A stretch of DNA of 52,615 nucleotides from a virus. A program made the translations under genes and the position numbers. Position 1 is the stretch's first letter, and each line of letters starts with the position of its first letter. Shown here piece after piece: positions 32,845 to 41,282 of the stretch. The stretch lies in IMG/VR virus record IMGVR_UViG_3300032117_000039, positions 1 to 52,615 of that record; one strand, 5' to 3'. The notes beneath the pieces were generated by a model. It saw only the letters and a list, made by a program, of their open reading frames with translations. It made no database searches and was not told the origin of the DNA.

Positions 32845-33318
32845 ATGAATCCAGGCGAATACTTAGCCCCAATGCCGCGTAAGACACTGGTGCAGTGTCC
32901 GGTTGTTTCAGGTTACGTCGCCGCCCGGTTGCAGGACCGGGACTGGTTCCCGGCTGCGACCTCCGGCATGCCGACCAGCATGCTGGTCACCTTCGAGAAC
33001 GTGGGTAATACCAACTTCTCGGTCGTGCTCAACGAAGCGTCGGACCGGAGCACCGCAGGCACGCGGTACCCCCTGTACGGTTTTAGCGGCACGGCGGCTT
33101 ACCTGGTTGCAGGCGGCCAGCAGACCTTGCTGTTGAACGGCCACCTGCCTTATCTTGAAGTGTACTGCACAGGCACAACCACCGGCCAGCTGCGCATGCA
33201 GATCGAGTCGCAGCGCCAGTGGAATCAACTGGGCTTTGACCGGCTGGATAACAGCAGCCTCACCGGCCAGTCGCCGACGCTGTGGGAAGCGGCAGAAATC
33301 CCCGGCCCGCTCACTTAA
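32845..33318 (+). CDS. Probable virion beta-sandwich protein
   Basis: 157 aa, mostly beta. A central core (TSMLVTFENVGNTNFSVVLN ... GGQQTLLLNGHLPYLEVYCT ... GQLRMQIE) has the strand order of a small Ig-like or jelly-roll domain and resembles the product of 41617 in layout. The start lacks a Shine-Dalgarno. It ends overlapping the stop of the convergent hub gene by 4 bp. Decoration, fibre-attached or baseplate protein are possible. Confidence 0.55.
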   Translation: MNPGEYLAPMPRKTLVQCPVVSGYVAARLQDRDWFPAATSGMPTSMLVTFENVGNTNFSVVLNEASDRSTAGTRYPLYGFSGTAAYLVAGGQQTLLLNGHLPYLEVYCTGTTTGQLRMQIESQRQWNQLGFDRLDNSSLTGQSPTLWEAAEIPGPLT

Positions 33319-34634
33319 TCTGTTGCCCCTGTTTGTGCGTCCGCCACGGCGAGCAGCGTTGTGGCGGACGTTGTGTTTCCAGACCCCTTGGTCAAGGCCG
33401 AGCTTTGCAGCGAGATGATGTTGGGCGTCACGCCCGGGGCGTTGTTTTGCGACACCAGCTGGTCCTGGCTGTTCTGCGTGGCCAGCCCGGTTTGCTTCAA
33501 TTCCGTCTCACCCCGGTTCAGCGTATACACGGAAGTCACCAGCGACTTTTTAACCGTGTGGGCGGCGCTGGTCACGTAATAGTAGCCGGAATACTCGCTG
33601 GTGCGGTTGCCCTCCTGGGTCACCGCCAGGCCCAGCAGGTCGCCGTGCCGGATGTTGATCGTCTTTTGCAGGACCATCACGGAACGGAAAGTTTGCAGCC
33701 GGGCGTGCTGGTACCGGAACTGGGCCAGGGCGTTCAGCTCCGACACCGGGTTCTGCCCCAGATGGTACGCCTGGTTGCGCTGGCCGTTGTCTACATTGTC
33801 GAACTGGTAAATGCTGTGGGCCAGCTTGACGGCCTTGGCCGGGTCGGACAGGAACTCCTTGGAGTCGCCGGTGTAGGGGTCGGCGGCCACCACCCGCGCC
33901 CCGGCGATGCCCGCGTCCCAGAGGGCGCTGTCCTCGCTGTAATCGTTAGCTTCCAGGCTGGAGCCGTAGGAGCCGTAAAAATCCATCTTCTTCACGGACG
34001 CCTGGTAGTCCGGCGTGTGGAAATGGAGGACGTTGTCCAGGATGAAGCAGAAGTAGCCGCCACGTCCCTGCTGGTTGATCGCTCGGGGCAGCAGCCGCTT
34101 CAGCAGGAAGGTGGTGTCGTCGGTGAAAGCCTGCATCAGCAAGTATTTTCCGTCGGTCGGTTCCACCACGGCTTTCAGGCCGTTGGCCTGGGCGATGGCG
34201 CTGACCATGTCGCTGATCAGGCCCTTGCGCGACAGCACGCGCTGGGTCCGGCGGATGCGCACCAGGCTGTTGCTGCTGTGGACCACCAGGAGGTGGCCTG
34301 CGGTGTCGCCAATGCCCTGAAACTTGGCATAGTGGCGGGTGACGATGTGCTGCTGCCAGGGCAGCCAGTACATGCCGGTGGCCGGGCCGAAGCCGAGGCG
34401 GAACATGAGCAGCGGGTTGCCGTTGCTCATGGCGTTCTGGAGCATGGTCAGGTAGGCGACGTTGTTGCTCTGAAACACGTGGATGCAGCTGCCGTCGCCG
34501 AAGACGTCATCGCGCAGGTTGGCTTCGACCAGGGACACCTGCTCCGGGTCAAAGGTCTGGAACTGTTGCTGGGGCAGCGCCATCTGGTACTGGACCTGGG
34601 CGAAGCCTTCACCGGGTTGGAGGGGCGCGGCCAT
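33315..34634 (-). CDS. Baseplate hub protein (gpD / late-control-D-like)
   Basis: 439 aa. The segment RKGLISDMVSAIAQANGLKA and the following YLLMQAFTDDTTFLLKRLLP (about residues 135-182) matches the hub-fold pattern of gpD/gp27/VgrG-N proteins, in which a helix precedes S/D-x-x-FL-x-R-L. Later beta strands (INIRHGDLLGLAV, then YSGYYYVTSAAHTVKKS) are the OB/hub barrel end. It would form the central hub to which the gp5-like spike binds. It is cotranscribed with the 105-aa gene upstream (6-bp gap). Confidence 0.75.
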   Translation of the reverse strand: MAAPLQPGEGFAQVQYQMALPQQQFQTFDPEQVSLVEANLRDDVFGDGSCIHVFQSNNVAYLTMLQNAMSNGNPLLMFRLGFGPATGMYWLPWQQHIVTRHYAKFQGIGDTAGHLLVVHSSNSLVRIRRTQRVLSRKGLISDMVSAIAQANGLKAVVEPTDGKYLLMQAFTDDTTFLLKRLLPRAINQQGRGGYFCFILDNVLHFHTPDYQASVKKMDFYGSYGSSLEANDYSEDSALWDAGIAGARVVAADPYTGDSKEFLSDPAKAVKLAHSIYQFDNVDNGQRNQAYHLGQNPVSELNALAQFRYQHARLQTFRSVMVLQKTINIRHGDLLGLAVTQEGNRTSEYSGYYYVTSAAHTVKKSLVTSVYTLNRGETELKQTGLATQNSQDQLVSQNNAPGVTPNIISLQSSALTKGSGNTTSATTLLAVADAQTGATD

Positions 34635-34640
34635 ACGGGT

Positions 34641-34958
34641 TTAGATTTCGTCTACAGTGAATTGGTTGGCTTCCAGGTATCCGATCAGGCGCGGGCTGAG
34701 GACCAGGTCCAGCACGTGGATACTGGCGTTCTTCGGGTGGTTCAAGGCTTCGGCCAGCCGCTCGACGGTGTCCTCGTTGGCCAGGATCAGGGCGCACTCC
34801 TCGGAGTTAAGCTGAATCGCCTCGGTTTCATCAGACTCCTCGATGCCGTCCAGGTAGATGTTGGCCATCGTCACCGGGCTGACGTGCGGGTTGCGCCGGA
34901 TCGTGCCGTCGTCGCGGAGTTCTTGGAGCAGATCGTCCAGTGCCGTTGGTTTCTTCAT
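34641..34958 (-). CDS. Hypothetical protein before the hub gene (105 aa)
   Basis: Not recognised. Acidic, helical (LDDLLQELRDDGTIRR, then EDTVERLAEALNHPKN). It precedes the hub gene by 6 bp on the minus strand, so it may be a hub or tail assembly factor. The ATG is preceded by CTATCACTAGAAC and no Shine-Dalgarno. Confidence 0.65.
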   Translation of the reverse strand: MKKPTALDDLLQELRDDGTIRRNPHVSPVTMANIYLDGIEESDETEAIQLNSEECALILANEDTVERLAEALNHPKNASIHVLDLVLSPRLIGYLEANQFTVDEI

Positions 34959-35000
34959 GTTCTAGTGATAGGTACGTCGCAAGAACGGAAAACCCGGGCG

Positions 35001-35006
35001 TATTTA
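35001..35006 (+). promoter_or_regulatory. TATTTA variant of the start-site motif (35014 gene)
   Basis: TATTTA followed by G ends 7 nt before the ATG at 35014, in a divergent gap. It differs from TAGTTA at one position. Confidence 0.35.
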
Positions 35007-35013
35007 GCTCATA

Positions 35014-35568
35014 ATGAAATACACGGAGCGAAAAGAGTGGCTCTACGATGGCGAGATTTTCAGGCTCAGGCCGGACGTCACCACGGCGCTGAAAATCCAC
35101 GCGGAGTACATCGCCAAGCACGCGCCCATCCCCGGGCCGCTGTTCCTGGAAGTGGATCGCCGGTCGACCAAGTATGACGACCTGTGGCACATGCCGCTGG
35201 ACGAGCGCACCGTGTTCTCCCGGGAGCTGAAGGTGCCTGCGCTGGTGACCAAGGAGCGCCCCGACTGGCGGCTCACCAAGGTGGGCCTGACGCCCATGCA
35301 GAAGCACAAAATCTGGCTGGCCAATCTGCACCTACAGGAGTTTGACTGGTTTCCGGCCCAGGGCGACATGATGTTTTTCGACGGCTACCGGCACATGATC
35401 CAGAAGGTGGTACTGGAGCCGCAGGCATTCTGGCAGCAGACCAACGTCTGGCTGGGCCTGATCTGCGAAACGGTCATCCCGGCGGAAGGCGATGCCAAGC
35501 CGCTGCTCGATCCCTCGGTGCCCGTGCCACAGGAACGTATACAAACGAGGCCGCTGCCGGAACTATGA
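35014..35568 (+). CDS. Probable virion structural (neck or baseplate) protein
   Basis: 184 aa. The part around residues 110-155 (EFDWFPAQGDMMFFDGYRHM, then QTNVWLGLICETVIPAEGDA) resembles small T4-type neck or tail-completion proteins, which have F-P-x-x-G-D...F.G text, but the match is loose. It lies between the hub gene (divergent) and the sheath/tube genes. Confidence 0.5.
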   Translation: MKYTERKEWLYDGEIFRLRPDVTTALKIHAEYIAKHAPIPGPLFLEVDRRSTKYDDLWHMPLDERTVFSRELKVPALVTKERPDWRLTKVGLTPMQKHKIWLANLHLQEFDWFPAQGDMMFFDGYRHMIQKVVLEPQAFWQQTNVWLGLICETVIPAEGDAKPLLDPSVPVPQERIQTRPLPEL

Positions 35569-35918
35569 GCATCGGCAGCCTCATGGAACAGGCGCTCCAG
35601 CAGCACATGGCCGAGCGCACGCGGGACCCGGAAATCCGGCAGCGCATCGTGCTGGCCGTGATGACCGCGTTTGCCGGACTGCGCAAAAAGCCGGTGCCTG
35701 ACCTGGCGCTGCGCGTCCAGAAGATGCAGGAACAGGTGCAACGCCTGGCGGAGGAGGTATCCGTCGAGTTTCAGCACGGGAACCTCGTAGTTAAGCCAGC
35801 AGGTTCCGCTGAGTCGCTGATCCGCCAGTTTCGACTTGGGTCGGACTGGTTTGACCCGGAGCCTGACATTGACCATATAATCGTGGCCGCCGCGCTGGCA
35901 GGCCCAAAGCGTAGTTAA
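35565..35918 (+). CDS. Hypothetical protein (117 aa)
   Basis: Unrecognised. N-terminal helices (MEQALQQHMAERTRDPEIRQ), a coiled-coil segment (VQKMQEQVQRLAEEV), then a short beta part. Overlaps the preceding stop by 4 bp. Position suggests a small tail or neck component. A TAGTTA at 35788-35793 inside this gene has no nearby start codon and is the one exact copy away from a start. Confidence 0.6.
   Translation: MSIGSLMEQALQQHMAERTRDPEIRQRIVLAVMTAFAGLRKKPVPDLALRVQKMQEQVQRLAEEVSVEFQHGNLVVKPAGSAESLIRQFRLGSDWFDPEPDIDHIIVAAALAGPKRS
35912..35917 (+). promoter_or_regulatory. TAGTTA start-site motif (35922 gene)
   Basis: TAGTTA ends 4 nt before the ATG at 35922 and overlaps the upstream gene's TAA stop. 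Confidence 0.5.
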
Positions 35919-35921
35919 AGT

Positions 35922-36179
35922 ATGAACATCAAAAACGTAATCACCGAGGCTGTGAGTAGCGGCAGCCGGAACTATGTCCAGGAAGCCGTAAACCAACTCC
36001 TGGGCGAGGACGTGAAGTCTGGCCAGACCGTCGCGGTCGTGGACGATCCGATCTCAGGCATGACCGGCCTGAAGGGCAAGGTCCGCAAGATTTCTGACTC
36101 GAACCCGGGCTTTGCCGAGATTGAGTCGGAGAACGGGACGATCTACAACATGCAGACGTCCCTGTTGGTCCCCATCTGA
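35922..36179 (+). CDS. KOW/SH3-like small protein with LLGE site
   Basis: 85 aa. Residues 1-29 form a helical leader ending NQLLGE, a longer version of the prohead-protease-type leader. Residues about 34-85 form a small beta barrel (GQTVAVVDDPISGMTGLKGK, then IYNMQTSLLVPI) resembling KOW or SH3-like folds. If cleaved after E29, a compact about 56-aa domain would remain, suitable for a packaged nucleic-acid-binding protein. Two hairpins follow. Confidence 0.65.
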   Translation: MNIKNVITEAVSSGSRNYVQEAVNQLLGEDVKSGQTVAVVDDPISGMTGLKGKVRKISDSNPGFAEIESENGTIYNMQTSLLVPI

Positions 36180-36196
36180 TCTAGTTCTAGTGAACT

Positions 36197-36217
36197 CTGC
36201 CGCGCTGTTCGCGGCAG
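36197..36217 (+). promoter_or_regulatory. Small hairpin after the KOW-like gene
   Basis: CTGCCGCG pairs with CGCGGCAG around CTGTT; 8 bp stem, no T-run. It may protect the mRNA 3' end together with the next hairpin. Confidence 0.5.
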
Positions 36218-36226
36218 TGCCCCTGG

Positions 36227-36264
36227 CGGGGGTCGCTGTTGCATTGTGCAGCGACCCCCGTTTT
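36227..36264 (+). terminator. Rho-independent terminator before the 36276 gene
   Basis: A perfect 12-bp stem (CGGGGGTCGCTG with CAGCGACCCCCG, 10-nt loop) is followed by TTTTG. It lies 12 nt before the next GTG start, leaving room only for a very short leader for the downstream gene if that has its own promoter. Confidence 0.82.
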
Positions 36265-36265
36265 G

Positions 36266-36271
36266 TATTTA
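36266..36271 (+). promoter_or_regulatory. TATTTA variant of the start-site motif (36276 gene)
   Basis: TATTTA followed by GGGC ends 4 nt before the GTG at 36276, immediately behind a terminator. Because transcription from upstream should stop at the terminator, this element is the best candidate for the start of the next transcript. Confidence 0.45.
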
Positions 36272-36275
36272 GGGC

Positions 36276-37289
36276 GTGAGCAATGTGCTAGATTTTGATT
36301 CCGGCGCGCTGGCCAGCACCGGCATGCGCTACCACGAGCTGGCGCTGCAAGCGTGGCTCAACCGGATTTTGACGCTGCGCTGGGGTGTGCCCATGCCGGT
36401 GGTCATGTCCAGCCCCATGGACGCCTTCTCGGAGTTCACCCGGTTGTGGGCCATGGACAAGAATCCGTACAAGTACCTGCTGGATGCCAAGGACGAAAAC
36501 GGCAATCCCCTGTACCAGCCGTATCCCGCGCCCATCCGATACCCGGTGATCTCGGTCTTCCGCAAAAATTACAAGCTGCGCCAGAGCCACAATTTTTCCA
36601 TCCACAACATGCGGCACATCGCCTGGCCGACCGTCTCGGATGACACGGTTCCGGTGCCGGGCAAGCCGCAGCAGGGCACCGGCCTGACCCGGGGCGATCT
36701 GGGCAATGTCATTGTGGCCCGGTACCCCATGGCCCTGGACTACCGGTTCCAGATTGACTTTTTCTGCAACCGGCCCGACACCCAGTCGTTTTTCCTGAAC
36801 CAGCTGTTTCGGGAATTCTGGCGGACCGGCGGCACGCAGTTGCAGACCTGGACAATGGTCGCCTACCCGCTCATCGGCCCCAAGCTGGTGCGCGTCTACA
36901 TTGACGGGGACGTGGAGAACATGACGCCCGAGACGCCCGAGGAGGGAAAAAACGTGGAGTTCCGCGTCAGCTTGACGGTGGTCATGGAGGGCTACGAAGT
37001 GGACCTGCGCTACAAGGTGCATCCCACGCTCTGGAGCCTGGTCTTCAACAGCGGGGCCGCCGTGCCCGCGACCGTGGTCCAGGCGTTCACGCTCACGTCC
37101 GACATGGATTTCGTTACGCCCGTGGATTTGCGCGGCGACTGCGACACCAACCCGACCGTGGCTTACCGGGCGGCCACCTCGGACATGCCGCCCTGCGGAA
37201 CGTACCAGCCGGACACGAACAACACGCTGCCGACGGCCAGCCCGGCCCCGGCGATCATACCTGGTGAAAGCCAGGAGGTGTTTGATTAA
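36276..37289 (+). CDS. Probable virion structural protein upstream of the sheath gene
   Basis: 337 aa from a GTG. The core (PIRYPVISVFRKNYKLRQSH, then NVIVARYPMALDYRFQIDFF and RVYIDGDVENMTPE) has the strand-rich look of neck/tail-terminator proteins. The C-terminus is Pro/Thr-rich. Position before sheath and tube favours a tail terminator or neck role. No specific family is claimed. Confidence 0.55.
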   Translation: MSNVLDFDSGALASTGMRYHELALQAWLNRILTLRWGVPMPVVMSSPMDAFSEFTRLWAMDKNPYKYLLDAKDENGNPLYQPYPAPIRYPVISVFRKNYKLRQSHNFSIHNMRHIAWPTVSDDTVPVPGKPQQGTGLTRGDLGNVIVARYPMALDYRFQIDFFCNRPDTQSFFLNQLFREFWRTGGTQLQTWTMVAYPLIGPKLVRVYIDGDVENMTPETPEEGKNVEFRVSLTVVMEGYEVDLRYKVHPTLWSLVFNSGAAVPATVVQAFTLTSDMDFVTPVDLRGDCDTNPTVAYRAATSDMPPCGTYQPDTNNTLPTASPAPAIIPGESQEVFD

Positions 37290-37336
37290 ACTAGGCGTCT
37301 ACAGCTGACGGACAACGGCAGACGGGCGGCAATCGG

Positions 37337-37342
37337 TAGTTA
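37337..37342 (+). promoter_or_regulatory. TAGTTA start-site motif (37348 micro-ORF)
   Basis: TAGTTA ends 5 nt before an ATG at 37348 in the 132-bp gap upstream of the sheath gene. Confidence 0.4.
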
Positions 37343-37347
37343 AGGCA

Positions 37348-37407
37348 ATGAACAACGGAACAGCCAAAGAAACCCAGGGAGGTGCCCAGAGGCACCCCCG
37401 TAGTTAA
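37348..37407 (+). CDS. Possible 19-aa leader peptide upstream of the sheath gene
   Basis: MNNGTAKETQGGAQRHPRS is flanked by two TAGTTA motifs and contains a hairpin (GGTGCC with GGCACC). It may be a leader peptide or chance; the repeated TAGTTA context is the only reason to list it. Confidence 0.25.
   Translation: MNNGTAKETQGGAQRHPRS
37401..37406 (+). promoter_or_regulatory. TAGTTA start-site motif (sheath gene)
   Basis: TAGTTA ends 15 nt before the sheath ATG at 37422 and follows the GGTGCC hairpin. Confidence 0.5.
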
Positions 37408-37421
37408 GACAGCGAAAGCTT

Positions 37422-39716
37422 ATGACGACACCGTCTTTTACACCAAAAACCTTTCCCGGGGTTTACACGCAGATTGTTGACAAGTCCTTTTTTACGCCGA
37501 CGAGCAGCCGGTTCAAACCGGGGTTCATCGGAGTGGCCACCAAGGGACCGTTCAACACGCCCGTTCAGATTCAGTCGCTGAATGACTTCGTGGCAAATTT
37601 CGGCAACCCGATTCCGACCGTTGAAACGCCGGACCCGGACACGGGCCTAATCGGGCCGTCCGACGGGACGGGCTATTTCATGGCCGATGCCGTGGACGCG
37701 TGTTCGGACTACACCAACCAGATGACGGTGATCCGCATCGGCAAGACCTTCACCGAACTGCCCGCCGCCGACGGCGTGGGCACGGTCAACAACCTGGTGC
37801 TCAACTGCCCGGACAGCTACGCGGCGGTGAACGACATTCTTAACGCTTCAACCACATCCGCCCTGTACATCAGCGTCACGGAACCTGGAAAGAAGTCCAC
37901 GGTCAACGCCGTGGTGACCAGCGCCTCCAACGGCACCCTTTCCATCCTATCGGGCCTGCCGTTGCAGGACAGTTATGATGCGGGTCAGATTTCCTACAGC
38001 GTGAACAACCCCGCCGCGTTCACGGCGGAAAGCGTCGTGTCCTGCTACACCTACGGCAGCGGAACCAACACGGCGGATCACGCGCTTTCGCTGGGCACCA
38101 TTTCCAACGCGGTCAAGAACACGTTTCAGTTCACGGTTTCCTCAAACATCACCAGCGTCACGCCGGGCATGGTCCTCAAAATCCAGCAGAGCAGCCCGCA
38201 ACGCGTTCCCACCCTGGAAGTGCGTGTGGCCAGCCGCCTGGTCAATCCGGATGGCAGCGGCACGGTCTTCCTGGAAACAGCCAGCATTCAGCAGATCGGT
38301 TACCAGGCGCTGCCTTTGCAGGACAACTATTCGGCAGGCGCGCAGGTGTTTGCCGCCACCGGGTCCCAGCCGTTCATGTGGCTGTCCGCTGCCAGTCCCG
38401 GCAGCTGGGCCAACGGCACCAATTCGGCGACCGGCCTGTACGTCAAAGTCCGGCCCGGGTCCGGCCCGGGCACCAAGAAGCTGGAAGTTTACTGGAACTC
38501 GGCCCTGGAAGAGACGCACGACAACATCACCAACATTCCGGGCGACGCCAATTACTGGGATGTTCGGCTGGCACAAGGCATCAGCAAATACGTCTACGTC
38601 AGCAACATCATCGGCAGCAACAATTACGGCTGGACGCCCGCCAACACGGTGGCTCCGTGGGATGCTCGTTTTTACACCAGCACGCCCACGGTCGGCTTGC
38701 CGGTTCCGATGCCCGCCGGTGCCATTAACGCAGGCACCCTGGTCATCAACGGTGTCGTCACCGCCAAGGGCGGTCAGTTTGTCAACGGAGCCGACGGCGA
38801 AACTTTGGACCCGGTGGCAGACTCTGCGGTCTGGACCGGCACCCTGGACCCGGTGACGGACAAATACTCCGGCATCCGGGCTTTCGAGAACAAGCGCAAG
38901 GTGGACGTCAACGTCATCATCCTGCCGATGGACAATGTCTCGCTGGCGATCTTGAGCCAGCTGGCCAGCACGTGCTTTGCGATCAACGCCATCGCCGTCA
39001 CGGACGTGCCCTCCCGGCTTAACGCCCGGCAGGCCATCGACTGGCACAACGGCCAGGGCCAGAACAACCAAACGGGCAAGCTGGACAGCCACAACGTGGC
39101 CGTGTTCTGGAACTGGGGTCAGCGCACCAACAGCTTTGGCGTCACCCAGCTCGTGCCGCCGTCGGTGTTCTGGGCGCGCGCCGCTGGTTTCACCTTCAAC
39201 AGCTTTGCACCCTGGTACGCCATCGCGGGCGAGACCCGGGGCTACCTGCCGGACTGTGAAGCTGTGCAGTTCGACGACGTGTCGGAGGACACGCTTCAGG
39301 CCATGTACGGCAACGGCAACAGCGTCAATCCGATCCTCAACATGCAGGGGAACTTTTTCCTGTACGGCGAGCGCACGATGCAGCGGCTGGAAAGCAAGCT
39401 GACGGCCATCCACTCGGTCATCTGTGTGAACTGGACCGTCAACGGCCTGGCGCAGGTGTTCCGCCGGTTTGTCTTCGATCCGAACGACGCCGAGCTGCTC
39501 ACCAACATGGACCTGGCGGGTAACGAGTTCCTGGCGCGGATCAAGAACGACCGGGGCCTGGAAGATTACAACCTGTCCATCACGGCGTCCGCCGACGACC
39601 GGAACAACCGGCAGGTGATCTGCAACCTGGCGCTCATTCCCGCCGACGTGGCGGAGAAAATCTACATCAACGCCACGGTCTACGAGAGCGGGGCGGTGAT
39701 CAACAGCATTTCTTAA
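37422..39716 (+). CDS. Contractile tail sheath protein (gp18-like)
   Basis: 764 aa. The N-terminus FPGVYTQIVDKSFF, then SRFKPGFIGVATKGPFNTPV, is the standard sheath handshake domain, in which FPGVYVxExD precedes a GxxGxAxKGP strand. A large variable Ser/Thr/Asn-rich insert (about 120-420) is followed by a conserved C-terminal domain (about 500-764) with NGLAQVFRRFVFDPNDAELL and ADVAEKIYINATVYESGAVI. The tube gene follows by 6 bp. High expression is expected. Confidence 0.92.
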   Translation: MTTPSFTPKTFPGVYTQIVDKSFFTPTSSRFKPGFIGVATKGPFNTPVQIQSLNDFVANFGNPIPTVETPDPDTGLIGPSDGTGYFMADAVDACSDYTNQMTVIRIGKTFTELPAADGVGTVNNLVLNCPDSYAAVNDILNASTTSALYISVTEPGKKSTVNAVVTSASNGTLSILSGLPLQDSYDAGQISYSVNNPAAFTAESVVSCYTYGSGTNTADHALSLGTISNAVKNTFQFTVSSNITSVTPGMVLKIQQSSPQRVPTLEVRVASRLVNPDGSGTVFLETASIQQIGYQALPLQDNYSAGAQVFAATGSQPFMWLSAASPGSWANGTNSATGLYVKVRPGSGPGTKKLEVYWNSALEETHDNITNIPGDANYWDVRLAQGISKYVYVSNIIGSNNYGWTPANTVAPWDARFYTSTPTVGLPVPMPAGAINAGTLVINGVVTAKGGQFVNGADGETLDPVADSAVWTGTLDPVTDKYSGIRAFENKRKVDVNVIILPMDNVSLAILSQLASTCFAINAIAVTDVPSRLNARQAIDWHNGQGQNNQTGKLDSHNVAVFWNWGQRTNSFGVTQLVPPSVFWARAAGFTFNSFAPWYAIAGETRGYLPDCEAVQFDDVSEDTLQAMYGNGNSVNPILNMQGNFFLYGERTMQRLESKLTAIHSVICVNWTVNGLAQVFRRFVFDPNDAELLTNMDLAGNEFLARIKNDRGLEDYNLSITASADDRNNRQVICNLALIPADVAEKIYINATVYESGAVINSIS

Positions 39717-39722
39717 TCGACT

Positions 39723-40343
39723 ATGAAAATTGGATTCAACAACACCTTTGGCGCGCAGACCAGCGCGACCAGCTTGGACTTGCAGCGCTCCGATCTGTGG
39801 AAGGTAAACATCAGCCTTCCCCAGGTGCTGGGTTACCAGTGGGTGGATGACGTTCAATTCCTGCTGGAGAAGTTTCCGTTCCCGAACCGGGAGCGTGAGA
39901 TGATCGAAGTGAAATACATGCAGCAGACCAACCTGCTGATCGGCAAGGACACGCCGACGCCTGCCATCGAAATTCCGGTGCGCTACGCCTTCTCCACCCG
40001 GGCGGCGGAAGCCCTGGAAAAGTGGTTCTGGCTGAGTTCCAATCCGCGCACCGGCGGGGTCGGCCTGACCTCCCAGGTGAAGGCCATGGGTCGCATGACT
40101 TGGTACACGCCCAACATGCAGAACATGGTCAACGACATCAACAACCAGGCCCAGCCGGGGGCGTCCACCATGGACCCGGGCTTGACCTACGTTCTGGAAG
40201 GCTGCCAGCCCAAGGGCCTGAAGTTCAGCGACGGCGACATGACCGCCAGCGGCTTCGTGAACATGATGTTTTCCCTCCAGATTGACCGGTACTATCCGGT
40301 GGACGTCAACAGCATGGTGACGACGCCGGTGCTCGCCACGTAA
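39723..40343 (+). CDS. Tail tube protein (gp19-like)
   Basis: 206 aa. LQRSDLWKVNISLPQVLG (about 21-38) opens the tube fold, followed by KFPFPNREREMIEVKYMQQTN and a C-terminal GCQPKGLKFSDGDMTASGFV segment, all typical of gp19-type tubes. It forms the inner tail tube under the sheath. The last base of its stop overlaps the next start (TAATG). The gene at 45567 looks like a divergent paralogue. Confidence 0.88.
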   Translation: MKIGFNNTFGAQTSATSLDLQRSDLWKVNISLPQVLGYQWVDDVQFLLEKFPFPNREREMIEVKYMQQTNLLIGKDTPTPAIEIPVRYAFSTRAAEALEKWFWLSSNPRTGGVGLTSQVKAMGRMTWYTPNMQNMVNDINNQAQPGASTMDPGLTYVLEGCQPKGLKFSDGDMTASGFVNMMFSLQIDRYYPVDVNSMVTTPVLAT

Positions 40344-40738
40344 TGTACGACCGCTACAAAGAAGCCATCTTGCGGGTCTGTACTCCGGTTGAGCGTCCAC
40401 TGCTCGAAGTGGCCCCTCTGCCGGAGTTTGACTTGGGGACCGCCCACGTCTGCCCGAGCTGTGGCCAGCTGAACGCCTTGGTGTCCGAGTCCGAGGCGGG
40501 TGAGCAAGCGTCGTGTCCGGACTGCCAGGCGATCTTTACGCCCAAGCTGGAGTCCCTGGCCCGTCAGGTGATCCGCAAGCTGTCCGAGCGCCGGGCCAGC
40601 CGCCTGCGTGAGATTAAACGGTACGAGGCCCTGTCCCCGACGCCGCCCAAAGGGGTGGACCCGGACGATTACGCCGCTTTCCGGCTGGCTGTGGATACCG
40701 CAGGCGTGGCTGAGCCGGAAGAGGATTTGCCGCTATGA
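40343..40738 (+). CDS. Zinc-ribbon protein after the tail tube gene
   Basis: 131 aa. A zinc ribbon is formed by CPSC and CPDC (about residues 37-40 and 58-61; VCPSCGQLNAL and SCPDCQAIF). The rest is helical and charged. Overlaps the tube gene by 1 bp and the next gene by 4 bp. In some phages a small protein here helps tail or tape-measure assembly; that is inference from position. Confidence 0.65.
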   Translation: MYDRYKEAILRVCTPVERPLLEVAPLPEFDLGTAHVCPSCGQLNALVSESEAGEQASCPDCQAIFTPKLESLARQVIRKLSERRASRLREIKRYEALSPTPPKGVDPDDYAAFRLAVDTAGVAEPEEDLPL

Positions 40739-41280
40739 TGTTACCGCGTCCAGTTGGGTTTGTGTCCATCTCCAAGATAACCTTGGCGGACGGCCAGGAG
40801 CTGTCCACGCAGCAGGCCGTCGACTACGGCTGGATCAAGGCACCCGCCGGGCGGCAGCCCGCTGGCTGGGGCCTGGAGCGCCACGAGGTGCCTGTGGGCA
40901 AGAATCTATTCCTCGACCAAGGCCGCCAGGCCATGGCTTTTGCTTTCGGGGGCCGCAGCCCGACGGTCAACTACGCCATCAGTTTGTTTGCCATCGGCAC
41001 CGGCACGACGGCGGCCCAGGTGACGGACGTGGCGCTGGCCGCGCCCATCCTGTTCCCCAGCTCGCTGTACCACAAGGCCGTGGACTCGATTGACTACATG
41101 TCGCCTTTCGTGGTGCGCGTAGCTTTCACCATCGGCACCACCGAGGCCAACGGCACGCTGATTAGCGAGATGGGCTTGCTGACGGGCGGCCAGGCGCTGG
41201 TGACCCGCAAGGTCCGCGCCACCAGCATCAACAAGACTTCAGATTACGCGCCCACGCTGACCTGGAGAATTCGATTTTAG
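40735..41280 (+). CDS. Probable tail-fibre-associated structural protein
   Basis: 181 aa. The C-terminal part (TLISEMGLLTGGQALVTRKV, then SDYAPTLTWRIRF) has the pattern I.E.GL....L..R.....I......L...W.I.F found in T4-type and cyanophage tail-fibre or baseplate-associated proteins. The N-terminal region is mixed. ATGATG provides two start choices (40735, 40738). The next gene follows by 2 bp. Confidence 0.6.
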   Translation: MMLPRPVGFVSISKITLADGQELSTQQAVDYGWIKAPAGRQPAGWGLERHEVPVGKNLFLDQGRQAMAFAFGGRSPTVNYAISLFAIGTGTTAAQVTDVALAAPILFPSSLYHKAVDSIDYMSPFVVRVAFTIGTTEANGTLISEMGLLTGGQALVTRKVRATSINKTSDYAPTLTWRIRF

Positions 41281-41282
41281 CT

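Noticed and set aside
33282-35177. 631-codon plus-strand open frame
   Set aside because: It is the mirror of the minus-strand hub gene and its neighbour; the His/Val/Gln-rich product has no domain and the minus-strand hub protein has clear motifs.
35788-35793. TAGTTA as a start-site motif here
   Set aside because: It lies inside the 35565-35918 coding frame with no start codon nearby; kept as the counter-example.
38142-40400. 752-codon minus-strand open frame
   Set aside because: Antisense to sheath and tube genes, whose products are recognisable; the frame is open because of GC-rich third positions.
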